Assembly: GCA_015178975.1 (NCBI GenBank)
Contig: WHVD01000040.1
Coordinates: 496,001 to 560,000 of the forward strand
Direction of reading: 5' to 3'
Origin: Hysterangium stoloniferum
Lineage: Eukaryota; Basidiomycota; Agaricomycetes; Hysterangiales; Hysterangiaceae
Length of the DNA stretch: 64,000 nt
Made by a program: the position numbers and the translations under genes. Positions 36,018 through 47,591 of the stretch are shown one piece after another. The notes beneath the pieces are model-generated. The model saw only the letters and a list, made by a program, of their open reading frames with translations. It was not told the DNA's origin and ran no database searches. The first letter of the stretch is position 1, and each line of letters starts with the position of its first letter.

Positions 36018-37650
36018 TGTTACAACCCAGAACCCATCAGAATCCAGCCAGACTCCCTGCATGTTTTCTAGATACTTTGGTCCATGGCCCAACCTTCACC
36101 AGATCATCCTCATCAACCCCTCTCTATGCCAATGTTCCAACTTGGCTAGAACCCGTGGCTTTCCCAGAAATAAGCACACTTAGTCATTATAGTGTTAGGA
36201 TCCATTTCTGGATAGTATCAGATATCTGTGGATATTCTGACTTGCTTCCTTTGTTCCACATTTGGTAACTGACTGGTTGACAGATGTTCATTTATTTATT
36301 TATTGTTCTTGCTCTTATTTGCTGATCTGTCCCCATCCTTGTATTCTCATTTATCTGACTTGTTATTATATCCTTAGTTTGGAAACAGTTCCAAATATGT
36401 AGGTCTTATTATTCTCCCTGACTTGTAGTACAATTATTGGAACATCTATGTATGTATATACATAGTCTTCCATAGTCATGTACTTACTCTTTAGTTTTAA
36501 TCTCCAATTAGTTTATATCTCATTAGTTCTTATCTCATCTGTCTTTCTGTATCCTCACTATCTAGAACTCTCTGGACTTCAGACATCCAGAGCCCCCAGG
36601 AACTCCGAGTATCTGTAAACACTCCAGATATATGTATATAAGTATAACATGAATTACTACTTATTATCCCCTACACCATGAACGTAAGAATTTAAGAAAC
36701 ATGGTACTTATGTCACACCAACAGCTGTGATACCAAATTTGTGAGTTCATGCCAAGTGGATCTCTTATGTAATGCATTACAACTTGCTTTCAGTACCATT
36801 GATTCATCAGGCTGCACAATCCTGGGCAGGTCTGTGCAGAGCCTGGCCAGCCTGATGTCTTGGCTGCACCAGGCATGACCAGTCTGCTGGGCACCTGTTC
36901 AGACCCTGGGCAGCCAGGATCTGGTAAACTGGCACCTAGTCAGGCTGACAGGCCTGATCAGTTCAGATTTTTCCAACATATAGCACATTATCTAATTTAG
37001 ATCACATGATATCATGTGATGATAATGTGATGATGCATTCACAAGTCATCATGTATGGTTTTCACAGCTGCCCAGCCAGGTTTACTTCCATTTCAGCCAC
37101 TTGGCATAGCTTCTGACTCGAGCAGCTTGGATCTTCAAGTCAGGTGAGAGCTATGATATCATAGTGGAATTATGGAAACTTCTAGAAGCTTCTAAGAATT
37201 TCCTATTTAGTTATTTAGATATTACTAAGCAATGCTGTCTACATGTATTAAAGGAGGCCTGTAAGAGCAACTCTCTAGCTTACACGACTTGCACAATTGG
37301 CTGAGTGGGACACTAGTAGAGGGAATCCAAAGATAAATCTGTTGTGTGCCAACACCATACCATACAACTCATCTAGTAGAGGAAATCTGAAGATAAAAGA
37401 TCTAGGGAGCCCTCTACTTGTTACAGACTTAAATAGAATACAAAACATATCATCTGATCACACCACAATACTGTACATATCACCAGTCAGGGGAGACCGA
37501 CTAGACACAGCTTGAGTCATCTGTGGCCTACAATGCCTGATGCAATCCCGAAATAGAATTGATGAAGTCAAATGAAGTTTGATGAGTTGCAGATGAGACC
37601 TGACAATTGAATGATGGTTGGAGACGAGTTGGAAATGAAGGAAAATGAAG
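36018..37650. other. unassigned LTR-like repeats
   Basis: No gene seen. At 36200 a TGTTAGGATCC start, and near 36605 a CTCCGAGTATCTGTAAACA block that recurs at 61665-61690, suggest remains of LTR family F6. From 36710 (TGTCACACCAACAG) to about 37290 another LTR-like stretch holds repeated CTGGGCAG/CAGGCCTGA phrases. Confidence 0.45.
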
Positions 37651-37655
37651 ATGTC

Positions 37656-38047
37656 TGTCACAACATTGTCTCAAAATATTCAAGGTAACATTCAACAACT
37701 ATTCGACTCATCTTTGACATCATATCTGATTTCATTCATAGATCATGATTTGATCATAGTTTAATGGAGAAAGGCATAAAAGGGCAATCAGAAGAGTGAA
37801 GGACTTCAGTCAGAAAATCTCTCTTGTATATTAGTCATCTGTATTATTAATCTACTCTCAATCTTATTATTTGTGATTGTTGATATTCTTCAACATTAAC
37901 ATCTGTGAGCTTTTGTGACTGGTATTAGCCTCTCACTTCATCGACAGGGTGAATCTATACTTCGTCAAATGAGGCTTCTGTATTTGGTTTTGTAGAATAT
38001 ATTACGATTATTATTCAACTTAATTGAAGGAAATTTGATTTGTGTCA
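37656..38047 (+). repeat. 5' LTR of G1
   Basis: 392 bp. It lacks about 100 bp present in the 3' LTR (the CATTGATTTATC...TTTCATTTTG block). TATA-like GCATAAAAGG is at about 37774, and AGTCAGAAAAT, the likely RNA start, at 37808-37818. Confidence 0.93.
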
Positions 38048-38049
38048 GT

Positions 38050-38060
38050 ATTTTCTGACT
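38050..38060 (+). promoter_or_regulatory. self-priming primer-binding site of G1
   Basis: ATTTTCTGACT starts 3 nt after the LTR end. It is a perfect 11-nt complement of AGTCAGAAAAT at 37808-37818. This is the Tf1-type arrangement, in which the RNA 5' end folds back as primer. Confidence 0.8.
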
Positions 38061-38257
38061 ATCAACTGTTGATGAAGCCTGGAACACGATCAGAGACTAC
38101 CAAAGTGTCAAGTACCACAGCACTTCAATCTGTGGCTCCTATTCCTTCACCAAGGGCTATTTGGCCATTGCGAATTCCAGTATCTCCATTGACCAAAACT
38201 TTAAGAGCTATGATGTCTTCAATTCGAGAACCTGAAGAAGTTTGAGAGGAGCCGATC

Positions 38258-39290
38258 TTGCCAATTCAAGAATCTGAATCCCCTTTAATGCCTTTGCCCG
38301 AGTCTCCACCTCCCAAACCTGTTACATCTGATGATGAAACAATGTTACAACATTTCAGAGATGTGCTCGGAAATGTATTGAAGGAACAGATATCTATGAA
38401 GGACCCTGAAATCACAGTGAATAAGCCTGAAGAGTTTACTGGAGAAGAACCTTTGATATTAAAGAATTTTATCATGCAATGCAAAATGGTTTTTGGATCT
38501 TGACCAAAATTGTTTGAATCCGATCAATTGAAAATTATGATGGTAACTTCATATTGCTGGAAAACAGCTCAAGAATGGTGGCAACCTTATTTATTGAATC
38601 CTCCGATTCCTCCTCCATCTTTCCTTGTCAATTATCTTGATTTTTTGGATGAATTATATGCTCAGTTTGGAGAAATTGATGCAGAAGGAGAAGCCGAAGC
38701 AAAACTTGACAATCTTCAAATCAAAGTACATCATTATGATGCGAAGTATTCAATTCAATTTACAAGTCTCACTGCTCAAACTCGATATGATGAATTCACT
38801 TTATGACAACAATTTTATAAAGGACTTCCAAATCAAATTAAGGATGAAATAGTGAAGCTTCAAGTTCAACCTGAAGTCTTATCAAATTGCGAACGGCAGC
38901 CCTTCGACTCGATTCTTACTATTGGATGCAAGAAAATGAACAACAATGTGAAACAGAATCAAGTTCGACTCCATGAAGATTTGAAAAGAAACAAACAACG
39001 ACACCTTCAACTTATTCTTCAACATCATGAACATCCTTGACCTCAAAACCGACAACTTCGATTTCAAGAATATTTAGGCCTTCGACTCAAGTGAAACCAT
39101 CTTCAACAATTTTAGGACCTAATGGACAATTACTTCCTGCCGAATGAGAGAGAAGATTTAAAGAAGGATTATGTATATTATGTGGAGAAAAAGGCCATTC
39201 AGCAAGGGATTGCCTGAAAAGAAAAACTTGTCAAATTGCAAAAGGATAAATCATTGAAGTTCAAGATTCGACAACTCAATCCAATCAGTT
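38258..39290 (+). pseudogene. G1 gag
   Basis: Retroviral-like capsid/nucleocapsid precursor. Visible blocks: KDPEITVNKPEEFTGEEP, TAQEWWQPYLLNPP, FLDELYAQFGEIDAEGEAEA, and ARYDEFTL-stop-QQFYKGLP. A CX2CX4HX4C knuckle (CILCGEKGHSARDC) is intact at 39172-39213. Stops at 38501 and 38804 are TGA where Arg is expected, fitting CGA to TGA change. No other frame damage before the knuckle was noted apart from one shift near 38850. The upstream frame at 38042 starts within the LTR and is unlikely to be the true start. Confidence 0.8.
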
Positions 39291-39399
39291 GAATCAAGCA
39301 TCAAATATTCAATTGGAAAATTGAAAAGGGATACTCTTCAGACATGTGAAGAGTATCAAAGAAAACTCAATCACATTGAAAAAGATTCACGTGTAATAT

Positions 39400-40811
39400 T
39401 ATGAGTGGTAACAATTTCTGATTCTTTAATTATCGAACTTACTGTAAATCGAAGAAAATTCCAAAAATAAAAGTATTAATTGATTTAGGATCTAGTCACA
39501 TTTTTATGGACAAAACATTTGCTTGACAAAACAATCTATCTTTCGATCAATTGAAATTATCATTGAAATTAATCAATGGATCAATTCCAACAACAGGACA
39601 AATTACACATACAACTATGTTACAAATTTATTTTCCATCCGGGCAAACTCAAGAATTACAATTCTACTTAACCAATCTCGACTCATCTTGTCAAGTGGTA
39701 TTAGGATTCAACTGGCTGAAGCACAATCCTGTGATTGACTGGCAATCTGGCCATATATTGTTTGAACCCACTTGACACCTTCGACAAATCTGAATCTGAT
39801 TCAATCGTTAATCAAAATATTATTGGAAGAGAAGCATGCTTCAACCTTGGTGAGTCATTCATTTACTTCTGAGAAAATTTGTGAAAAATCAAAACCTGAG
39901 ACTATTAATCCGAGTATAAACATAGTAAACCAGAAAACATTCTTACAAGCTGCAAAAGCAAAGGATTCACAAACCTTTGTGGTCTTTATTTGTGACAACT
40001 CTTTCAAGACTTGTAAAGCCTCCGGTGCAAAAACTACAACTTTGACTTCATTTGACATACCAAATGTTCTGACCGAATATTCCAACTTCTCAGATATTTT
40101 TGATAAAAAAGAAGCTGAAGCCTTACCTCAACATCAATGTTATGATCACACTATCCCATTAGAAGAAGGAACTATTCCACCTATGGGTCCAATCTATTCA
40201 TTATCTGAGACAGAACTTCAAGTATTATGAGAATATCTTCAAGAAAATCTTTCAAAACAATTTATTCAATTGTCGCAATCTCCTGTCAGTGCACCAATTT
40301 TATTTGTTAAGAAAAAATATAGAAGCCTATGACTTTGCATTGACTATTGAGGACTTAATAACAAAATAAAATTACACGAAAAAATTGATATCCACTTCCT
40401 TTAATTCCTGATCTTTTGGATCGACTTCAAAAGGCAAAATATTTTACGAAAATCGATCTTCGAAGTGCCTATAATTTAGTTAGGATCACTCCAGGTGACA
40501 AATGGAAAACAGCTTTTTGGACTCGATATGGATCTTTCAAATATTTGGTTATGTCTTCTGGACTATGCAACACTCCAGGAACCTTCCAACAATTAATGAA
40601 TGAAATATTTTCAGATTTACTTGATATTTGGGTAATTATCTATCTTGATGACATATTAATATTTTCTGACAATCTCAAAGAACATTTACGACATGTTCAA
40701 GAAGTTCTTTGATGGCTTTGACAAAATTGATTATTTGCAAAACCCAAAAAATGTGAATTTCACAAGACTAGCATTGAATTTTTAGGATATGTTATTTCTC
40801 CTCAAGGCATA
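39400..40811 (+). pseudogene. G1 protease and reverse transcriptase (5' part)
   Basis: Protease around 39470-39770: the triad reads DLG instead of DSG (LIDLGSSHIF, a C-to-T change), with VVLGFNWLKHNPVIDW at the end. The linker SDIFDKKEAEALPQH precedes RT. RT: KKYRSL-TGA-LCIDY-TGA-GLNNK is the classic LRLCxDYRGLN motif with both Arg codons changed to TGA (40330, 40348). Next come [39 protein letters not shown], and the catalytic [11 protein letters not shown] at about 40640. RT breaks at a Tc1-like insertion after GYVISPQGI. Confidence 0.88.
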
Positions 40812-41850
40812 CAGTGACTCTCAAAACCTTTTCAATGTTTGACATTTGCATATTGGCAGGCCACTACCAGGAGAGAAAAAGTAGCAAAATATCTCAAAGA
40901 AATGCAGTATATAGCTAACATATGTAGAATCAGTGTCTAGAATATTATTACATAACATCCATTTTTGGGTATGCTAAAAATAGTTTATTCAGGCCTGCTC
41001 ATTGAAATGGTTTTGATGCTGATGATTATGATGCAATATATGCAATATTTTAATACTTGGTATACCCTCCCTTGGCCTTTATGACTGCCTCAATCCTTCT
41101 TGGCATGCTTTCAATTAATTCTGACACTCAGAAGCTGGTATATCTTCCCACTCCCTCTCTATCCTCTCCCACAACTCCAGAATCCCACTTGGTGCAGTGG
41201 CATACTGTCCCAGCTTTCTCTTCAAGTAATCCCATAGATGCTCAATTGGATTGTGGTCTGGAGATTGGACAGGCCATGGTAGGACAGTCATTCCATTATT
41301 TTCAAAGATTCCTTTGCCTTTTTGCAGGTATGTTTTGGATCATTATCCTGCTGAAAGATGATTTTAGCAGGGTCCAACTGGTAATACCTGATGCTGTTTG
41401 GGAGGTCATCATCCAAGATGCTCCTGTAAAGTTCCCCATCCATTATACCCTCAATCCTGGTGGCATATCCCACACCCTCCCACATGAAGCACCCCCAAAC
41501 CATGACAGACCCTCCACCAAACTTCACTGTTCCTTGAACTAGCCTCTCATTCAGGCCTTCCCCAGTCCTTTTCCATGCCCACTTCCTCCCATCTGATCCA
41601 AAGTGATTTATTTTAGCCTCATCAGACCATATAACCCTCCTCCAGTCATCTAAAGTCCAATACTGGTGGGTCAATGCAAAGTCAAGCCTCTCCTTCATGT
41701 GTCTCTTGGACAAAAGTGGCTTTTTCTTCTTCACAACTGCTTTCATCCCTGCACTCTTCAAGCTCCTCGGAACTGAATGAGCTGAGATAGAGTTGTTGGT
41801 GATGGTCTGAATTGTTTTGGCTATGTCAACTGCAGTTTCAGCCTATATAC
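40812..41850 (-). mobile_element. Tc1/mariner element nested in G1 RT, 5' truncated
   Basis: The left end CAGTGACTCTCAAAACC is preceded by TA (40810-40811). The transposase reads from right to left: VVKKKKPLLSKRHMKERL, VIWSDEAKINHFGSDGRK (first Asp), FGGGSVMVWGCF, IIFQQDNDPKHTCKKAKE (second Asp), then after a one-base shift WPVQSPDHNPIEHLWDYLK (Glu). The right junction falls inside the transposase N-terminal region, so the helix-turn-helix and right inverted end are missing. Confidence 0.85.
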
Positions 41851-41854
41851 TGTA

Positions 41855-43645
41855 TAATGAAGAAGAAATCTCAATCCTTCAAGATTGGCCTGAACCACAA
41901 AAAGTCTGTGACATTCAATCATTGTTAGGATTCATGAATTTCTATCAAAGATTTATTCCGAGTCACTCTGAAATCATTTTACAGTTGACTCATCTTACTC
42001 AAAAAAAGGTTCAATGGCATTTTGATGACAAATGTCGACAAGCCAATTATTTAAAAAATAATTTACTACAGCACCAACTCTAATTCATTGGAATCTGGAA
42101 TATAAACCTATACTCAAAACTGATGCTTCTGATCATGCTGTAGCTTCAATATTCTCTATGCAGACTCCTGATAATGCAATTCATCCCATCACTTATCATT
42201 CAAGAACTCTTTCGTCTTCTGAAGTCAATTATGATACTTACAACAAAGAATTATTAGCAATATTTGAATCTTTCAAAATTTGGTGACATTACTTTGAAGG
42301 AACAAAAAAACCAATTGAAATTTTAATGGATCACAAGAATCTCAAATATTTTGCAACCACTTGAATTCTGTCCTGACAACAAGCTTGATGGGCTGAATAT
42401 TTATCGACTTTCAATTTAATTATGATTTCGACTGGGAAAACTAAATTTAAAAACAGATATTGTTTCAAGAAGAAAGGACATTTATCCAAATTTTATTTGA
42501 TCATGTGTAACATGTACAAAATCGAACACTCTAGGACATCGACCTATTGGATTACTTAATCCACTTCCGATCCCTCTTTGACCATGGCATTCAATCTCGA
42601 TGGACTTTATCGAACAATTATTACCAACATCAAATGGTTATGACTCAATACTCATAATCATCAATTGACTATTGAAACAAGCAATATTCATTCCAACTTA
42701 TACTACAATTAACACTCCTGAACTCACTCGACTTTTCATATTACATGTCTTTTCAAAACATGGAGTCCCAAGTCATGTAACTTCCGATTGAGAATCTGAA
42801 TTTGTGTTGCATTTCTTTCAATCTCTTGGAACAGCCCTCGACATGAAATTACATTTCACTTTGGGATACCATCCTGACAAACCAAATGAGCCAATCAAAC
42901 CCTTGAACAATATTTATGAATATATTCCAATTATCAACAAGACAATTGGGCAGAATTACTTCCTCTAGCTGAATTCACTTATAATAATGCACCTTCTGAA
43001 ACAACTGGTGAAACACCATTTTTTACCAATAAAGGTTATCATCCATTGTTAGAAATTCACCCTGAAAAAGATCTAGCTTCTGCTCTCACTCATGATTATA
43101 CAACAGATTTCAAAGCTCTACATAAATATCTCAAATCAAATATCAATTATGTTATCAAAAATATGCCGACATACATCAAAAAGAAGCAATTGCTTTTCTG
43201 ATTTATTCTCAAGTTTTTGTACAATCCAACTTTATTCGAACAACTTGACCTTTGAAAAAACTATTGGAAAAATTACTAGGTCCTTTCGAAATCATCGCTC
43301 AACCCAGATCTCATTCGTATACGTTAAAACTCCCCAATCATTCTAAAGGAGTTCATCCCATATTTCACATCTCTGTTAGAACCATTTTATCCCAATACTT
43401 TCCCAAATTGAAAACAACCTCCTCCACCACTGATTTACGTTGAAGAAGAACCTGAATATGAAATTTGAGAAATTTTGGATTCAAAATTTGACAAAAGATA
43501 TAAAGACTCATTACAATATTTAGTTGGTTAGGATACGAAGGAACAGATGAAGAAACTTGTTGGTTAGGATCTCAAGATCTCGAACATGCATTCGACCTTA
43601 TTGAAGAATTTCATAAAAAATATCCAAATCTTCCATGACATTAAA
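41855..43645 (+). pseudogene. G1 RT end, RNase H, integrase, chromodomain
   Basis: RT continues with ISILQDWPEPQKVCDIQSLL and NFYQRFIPSHSE. RNase H: KTDASDHAVASIFS, then EVNYDTYNKELLAIFESFK and LMDHKNLKYF. Integrase: LGHRPIGLLNPLPIP, SISMDFIEQLLPTSNGYDSI (first Asp), HVFSKHGVPSHVTSD (second Asp), LHFTLGYHPDKPNEP. Linker: LLEKLLGPFEIIAQP and VHPIFHISV. Chromodomain around 43425-43640: PEYEI-TGA-EILDSKFDKRY, LQYLV, then in a shifted frame GYEGTDEETCWLGSQDLEHA and ELIEEFH-like end. Many TGA stops lie at expected Arg positions. Confidence 0.87.
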
Positions 43646-43739
43646 AATTTTAACTCAAAAATATTTTGACAATATTTTCAACATTTATTCAACATATCGA
43701 AAAACACTTCAAAATCACAACAAAATTAAAAATCAAATT

Positions 43740-44603
43740 TTCAAACTACATATCTTCAATTCCCTCTTCCCTCAACTCTGCCATCCTTTTAAACCATTCC
43801 TCTCTGAATTCTGCACTATTAACACTTATATCAGTTCTCTCACTAAATTCACTATTTTTGACTAATTTCTTCAACAGAATGAAAAAATCATCCCTGAACA
43901 ATTTTATCTCACCAACTAAATCTTCAATCCTTTCCTCCATTTCGAGATTTCTTCACACATCAATTTCATTTCATTCTTCAAGTCATTTTCCAACCTATTT
44001 TTGACCATTCAATGAACCATTCCCGACCTTCTAGATAAAATCAACCTTCTCGAAAAAACCAACATTCTCGAATTAATGTTTCAATGAGCATTCTTCCTTG
44101 GACCAAGTTTTCAAATTTCAGGACTTCTGTTTTCAACCTCATCATCTGATTCTTTGATCACATTTCGACTTTTCTTCTGACTATGACATGGTTTTCCAAC
44201 TGGCCTATTAACAGTCCAATAATGAAGCCTATTGCATCGATCACAATTCAATGATGCATTCATTTTCTTGCACACAAAATTCATATTAAAATACATCGTG
44301 CAACTAAAAAACAAGCTTCTATTGAAGAAAATTCAATAGAACGAAAAAAAAAAACTTATAAATTTTTCAATTTAGCTTCAAACTCCCATTTCATTTCAAT
44401 ACCTTTTTGAGTTGCCTTATCGAATGGCTCGTCACAATCTGCCAGACATCTTTTGGGAATTTCTTCTAAAACTCACTAATTAATACTAATTTCAAGAAAA
44501 CCCAAAAAACAGCTCTTACCAGCACCATTAACTCCATCATTATCATTTCCAAAACCCAAAACTTAGATTCAGAACCAAATCCTTCAAATTCGATATCAGA
44601 CAT
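43740..44603 (-). pseudogene. antisense accessory gene of G1: Cys cluster + coiled coil
   Basis: Lies between the chromodomain end and the 3' LTR, on the opposite strand to pol. The N-terminus is MSDIEFEGFGSES (44603). After a GTAAGA...TTTTAG intron comes EEIPKRCLADCDEPFDKATQ and KWEFEAKLK. A further exon has NCDRCNRLHYWT and RPVGKPCHSQKKSRN followed by ESDDEVE (about 44250-44120), a degenerate CX2C...C cluster. Then comes a long charged helix (MEERIEDLVGEIKLFRDDFF and FREEWFKRMAELREEGIEDM, 43940-43746). The same ingredients occur in the antisense genes of G2 and G3, in a different order. Stops (mostly TAG/TGA) interrupt the helix. Function is unknown. Confidence 0.55.
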
Positions 44604-44682
44604 TGATTGATGAAGATCAAAATAGACAATGAAAAACTTTTCAAACTCCGACCTCGTGGGCTCAGTCACAAAGGGAGGATAC

Positions 44683-45193
44683 TGTCACAACTGTCATAGT
44701 CACAAAACTGTTACAATATTGTCACAAAATATTCAAGGTAACATTTGACAACTATTCGACTCATCTTTGACACATTGATTTATCTTTGACTACAATTCCG
44801 ACTCGACATTCTATTCAACTTCTTCAACATCATTGAATTTATTCAACTTGTTTCATTTTGACATCATATATGATTTCATTCATAGGTCATAATTTAATCA
44901 TAGTTTAATGAAGAAAGGCATAAAAGGGCAATCAGAAGAGTGAAGGACTTCAGTCAGAAAATCTCTCCATTGTATATTAGTCATCTGTATTATTAATCTA
45001 CTCTCAATCTTATTATTCGTGATCATCAATATTCTTCAACATTAACATCTGTGAGCTTTTGTGACTGGTATTAGCCTCTCACTTTATTGACAGGGTGAAT
45101 CTATACTTTGTCAAACAAGGCTTCTGTATTTGGTTTCGTAGAATATATTACAATTATTATTTGACTTAATCAAAGGAAATTCAATTCATGTCA
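44683..45193 (+). repeat. 3' LTR of G1 with polypurine tract
   Basis: 511 bp, TGTCACAACTG to TTCATGTCA. It is preceded by the polypurine tract AAAGGGAGGATAC (44670-44682). Confidence 0.93.
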
Positions 45194-45200
45194 ATGTCCC

Positions 45201-46010
45201 TGTTATGACCGGAATTCCAACTGGACTCCGGGCACTAACTTATACACACCCATGCCCTATATGCACCAATTGTCAGTTTACCGGAATTCCCACCGGACTC
45301 CATACGTCAGACTTTTCCACATTCAACTTCATTACATCATGTATCAGTCATCAGAATACCCACCAGACTCCATCCCTGTCTATGTCCGACCTCATCCCAC
45401 ACATCAGTCACTGGACCCTGCTCGGAAAACCCGTCATCCCTCTAACTGAGCCCCATTCCTATTTTAGTCAAATGACCTGTCACAATTTGGACTCTGCTCC
45501 CACTCCATTTCCCATTATGGTTTATGATTTGTCACAATTCAGACTCTGCTCCATTCTATCCTGTTCCTAACACCAAATTTGGTGTTTACTTATCCCATTT
45601 TATGTTTTGCTAGTTTCGTTTCATCATTACTGGATTTGGTATGTTATTCATTCCACAGTCTATATAGTCTGGCAGATGTTGTACATACAATCCAGTCAGA
45701 AAATCAGCTTAGATTCTCCCCAGTAATCTAGGACATTTTCTGCTCTAAACTCCTCTTTGAATTACACCACTCTCACTAGTCAGAGCTCACAGGCTCCGAT
45801 GCATCTCTCACTCAACCTCCGACTTATTTATCTCGACTCCCCGATGCCACGACGCATGATCACAACCCCTCGACCCACGAACTCTGCCCATCTGCCCATT
45901 TGAAATTGGACAACATGATCTCGCGAGGGCGCAGCCAATAAGCTGAAGCCAAGTCCTGCCAGATTTCCCACAGGTTTCTCCGGAAACCCTCCATGTATGC
46001 ACCCTTAACA
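45201..46010 (+). repeat. 5' LTR of an F2-family gypsy element
   Basis: TGTTATGACCGG to CCCTTAACA, 810 bp. TATA-like TCTATATAG is at about 45659, AGTCAGAAAAT at 45694-45704, and the core at 45938-45956. It is followed directly by a primer site and a gag frame, so it is a true 5' LTR, not a solo. Confidence 0.88.
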
Positions 46011-46012
46011 GT

Positions 46013-46023
46013 ATTTTCTGACT
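46013..46023 (+). promoter_or_regulatory. self-priming primer-binding site of the F2 element
   Basis: ATTTTCTGACT, 2 nt after the LTR end, is a perfect complement of AGTCAGAAAAT at 45694-45704 within its own LTR. It is identical to the G1 site although the LTRs are otherwise unrelated. Confidence 0.8.
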
Positions 46024-46035
46024 AAGACTCGCAGA

Positions 46036-46305
46036 TTGTTCAATATGCCACCAAGAAGAAAAGTGCATGCACAGGCATCATTACCTGGACCGTCAACTCT
46101 TCATTCCCTGTTAACTTTGTATACCAGCCAGACACTTGCGAACCAGCTGGAAGCCATGGAAGAAGCCTGTATTGAAGAAGTCCTGGAAAACCAGGACGAA
46201 TCTGAGCATGAGGACGAGTCTGTGGCCCCTGACAAGGGCAAGGGTGTCAAAAATCCCCCATCTAACGATCAACCGCCGCTTTCAGATACCGCTCTGAGTA
46301 TTTAG
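46036..46305 (+). CDS. F2 element gag, N-terminal fragment
   Basis: An 89-codon frame starting MPPRRKVHAQASLPGPST, 25 nt after the LTR and in the expected position for a gypsy gag start. It has an acidic middle (ENQDESEHEDES) and a Pro-rich end, then TAG. Chromovirus gag proteins commonly begin with a short basic stretch followed by a low-complexity acidic region. The rest of gag and pol has been lost before the G2 LTR at 46682. Whether the stop is original or a mutation is unclear. Confidence 0.5.
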   Translation: MFNMPPRRKVHAQASLPGPSTLHSLLTLYTSQTLANQLEAMEEACIEEVLENQDESEHEDESVAPDKGKGVKNPPSNDQPPLSDTALSI

Positions 46306-46681
46306 CAATCACTACCCTGAACAGTCCCCTTACAAGGCCTAAATCTTGAATAAAGAACAACTACTTTACTACTATCAACAGCACCAGCTCAGAAGCACGA
46401 TCTTCTTCATACTAAAAGACAGAATAATAGCCTTAGTGTGAAATTACTAAACTGCAAGCACCTACACTTGCAGAATCTTGAACTCTTTGTCAGCACTCTT
46501 GAACTTAGCTAATTCATCTACGTTCCCTCAGCCTCCCAGAAACCTTTAGGCTTACTAATCACAAAAGTAAATATACATAAAGTCTTATTACTGAAATCCC
46601 TGCCCATTTAGGTTATTCAAGAACCCATATTAACAGCACAGTTAATCAATATTTAAACACACACTTGGATATTTAACACTC
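46306..46681. other. remnant of F2 interior, no gene seen
   Basis: CpG-poor sequence continuing from the gag fragment with stops in all frames. It ends at the G2 LTR. Confidence 0.4.
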
Positions 46682-47419
46682 TGTTAAGAACAGAAAACTG
46701 ACTGATGTCGGAAGACTGATGGAGACTGAATGGAAGGACTTGGCTTCAGCTTATGTGCTGCACCCTTGCAAGTTACCATCAGGTGTCCTTAAATTTCAGG
46801 CAGGCAGAAAACTAAGTCCTATTGAGTAATCCTCTCAGTAAGTCACCAATTGGAAACCAAAGGATAGTTGGGGGTTGGAGGGTCAGAGAATGAGAGTGAG
46901 CAAGTGCAAGCAAAGGTGGGAGTGGGATACTTAGAGTGGGACTATGAAAGAAGTATACAAGTGTTCTGAGTTGATATTCTGATTACCTAGTAACTACATT
47001 TATAGTGGGTTTATATATGAGTTATGGCATCTAGAAACTACTAACTAAGGGAAGAGCAGAAATACTGTTGACAAATAGACTTGACTAGAAACTGGAAGGT
47101 TACGATAAGATTGGAAGCCGTGATTAACCAAGAGCAGGATTATGAGAAAAGGAAATAGTCCAAGGGTTACAAGTATATATGGCATAGGTGAAACATAGCA
47201 TGGAACGGATTATCATAAGTAAAAAGGGGACGTATCAAAGCATAACCAGATGGTATGAGTATAACTTGACAGGGCGTAAATGGGGTTTGATCGCCATGAG
47301 GGTATATGTCAGTGTCGGTTTACCAATGGTTTCCAATATGATGACTTTGGCCAGTAACTTGAAGTGCAGACAGACAATAGTATCATCGAGGACTGTTGGG
47401 TTGTGACACAGTCGTAACA
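46682..47419 (-). repeat. 3' LTR of gypsy G2 (family F1, CpG-depleted)
   Basis: On the + strand, TGTTAAGAACAG to AGTCGTAACA. It is followed by GTATCCCCCCATTT, the reverse complement of a polypurine tract, so the interior of a minus-strand element lies to the right. Compared with the CpG-rich solo copy at 13978, most CpG sites are TG or CA. The core is at 46736-46754. No matching 5' LTR was found on the right. Confidence 0.8.
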
Positions 47420-47591
47420 GTATCCCCCCATTTGGCTGAAATCCCAAGGAGGCTGGAAATCTAGATCTTGTATGTAAAATTTGTTGGGTATGGGTGGTGT
47501 GTCAAGACATCATGTGACCTGGTAAAAATTTACATATAAAAATTTGAGGGATGCTGGCACTTGAGATTTTAACTCTTTCCCTTCAACCACA

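Larger units (their letters stand above)
37656..45193 (+). mobile_element. complete Ty3/gypsy chromovirus G1
   Basis: A 7.5-kb element bounded by TGTCACAAC and TGTCA with a perfect target duplication ATGTC (37651-37655, 45194-45198). Order: 5' LTR, primer site, gag, protease, RT, RNase H, integrase, chromodomain, an antisense accessory gene, polypurine tract, 3' LTR. A Tc1-like element interrupts RT. Frames are closed mainly by TGA at former CGA arginine codons. Its right target duplication ends 2 bp before the F2 5' LTR at 45201. Confidence 0.95.

Noticed and set aside
41840..41856. ACTGTA as the right inverted end of the Tc1 nested in G1
   Set aside because: Sequence just inside it still encodes transposase N-terminal residues and does not match the left end, so the terminus is truncated.
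38501..43440. Reassigned TGA codon in G1
   Set aside because: TGA sits only where Arg CGA is expected in conserved motifs, and neighbouring Arg codons also changed (CGG to TGG); the laccase gene uses the standard code. CpG mutation explains it.
44640..44700. GTCACAA phrases near the G1 3' LTR as an extension of the 4-kb GTCACAA repeat
   Set aside because: Only three short matches belonging to the LTR start itself; no array.
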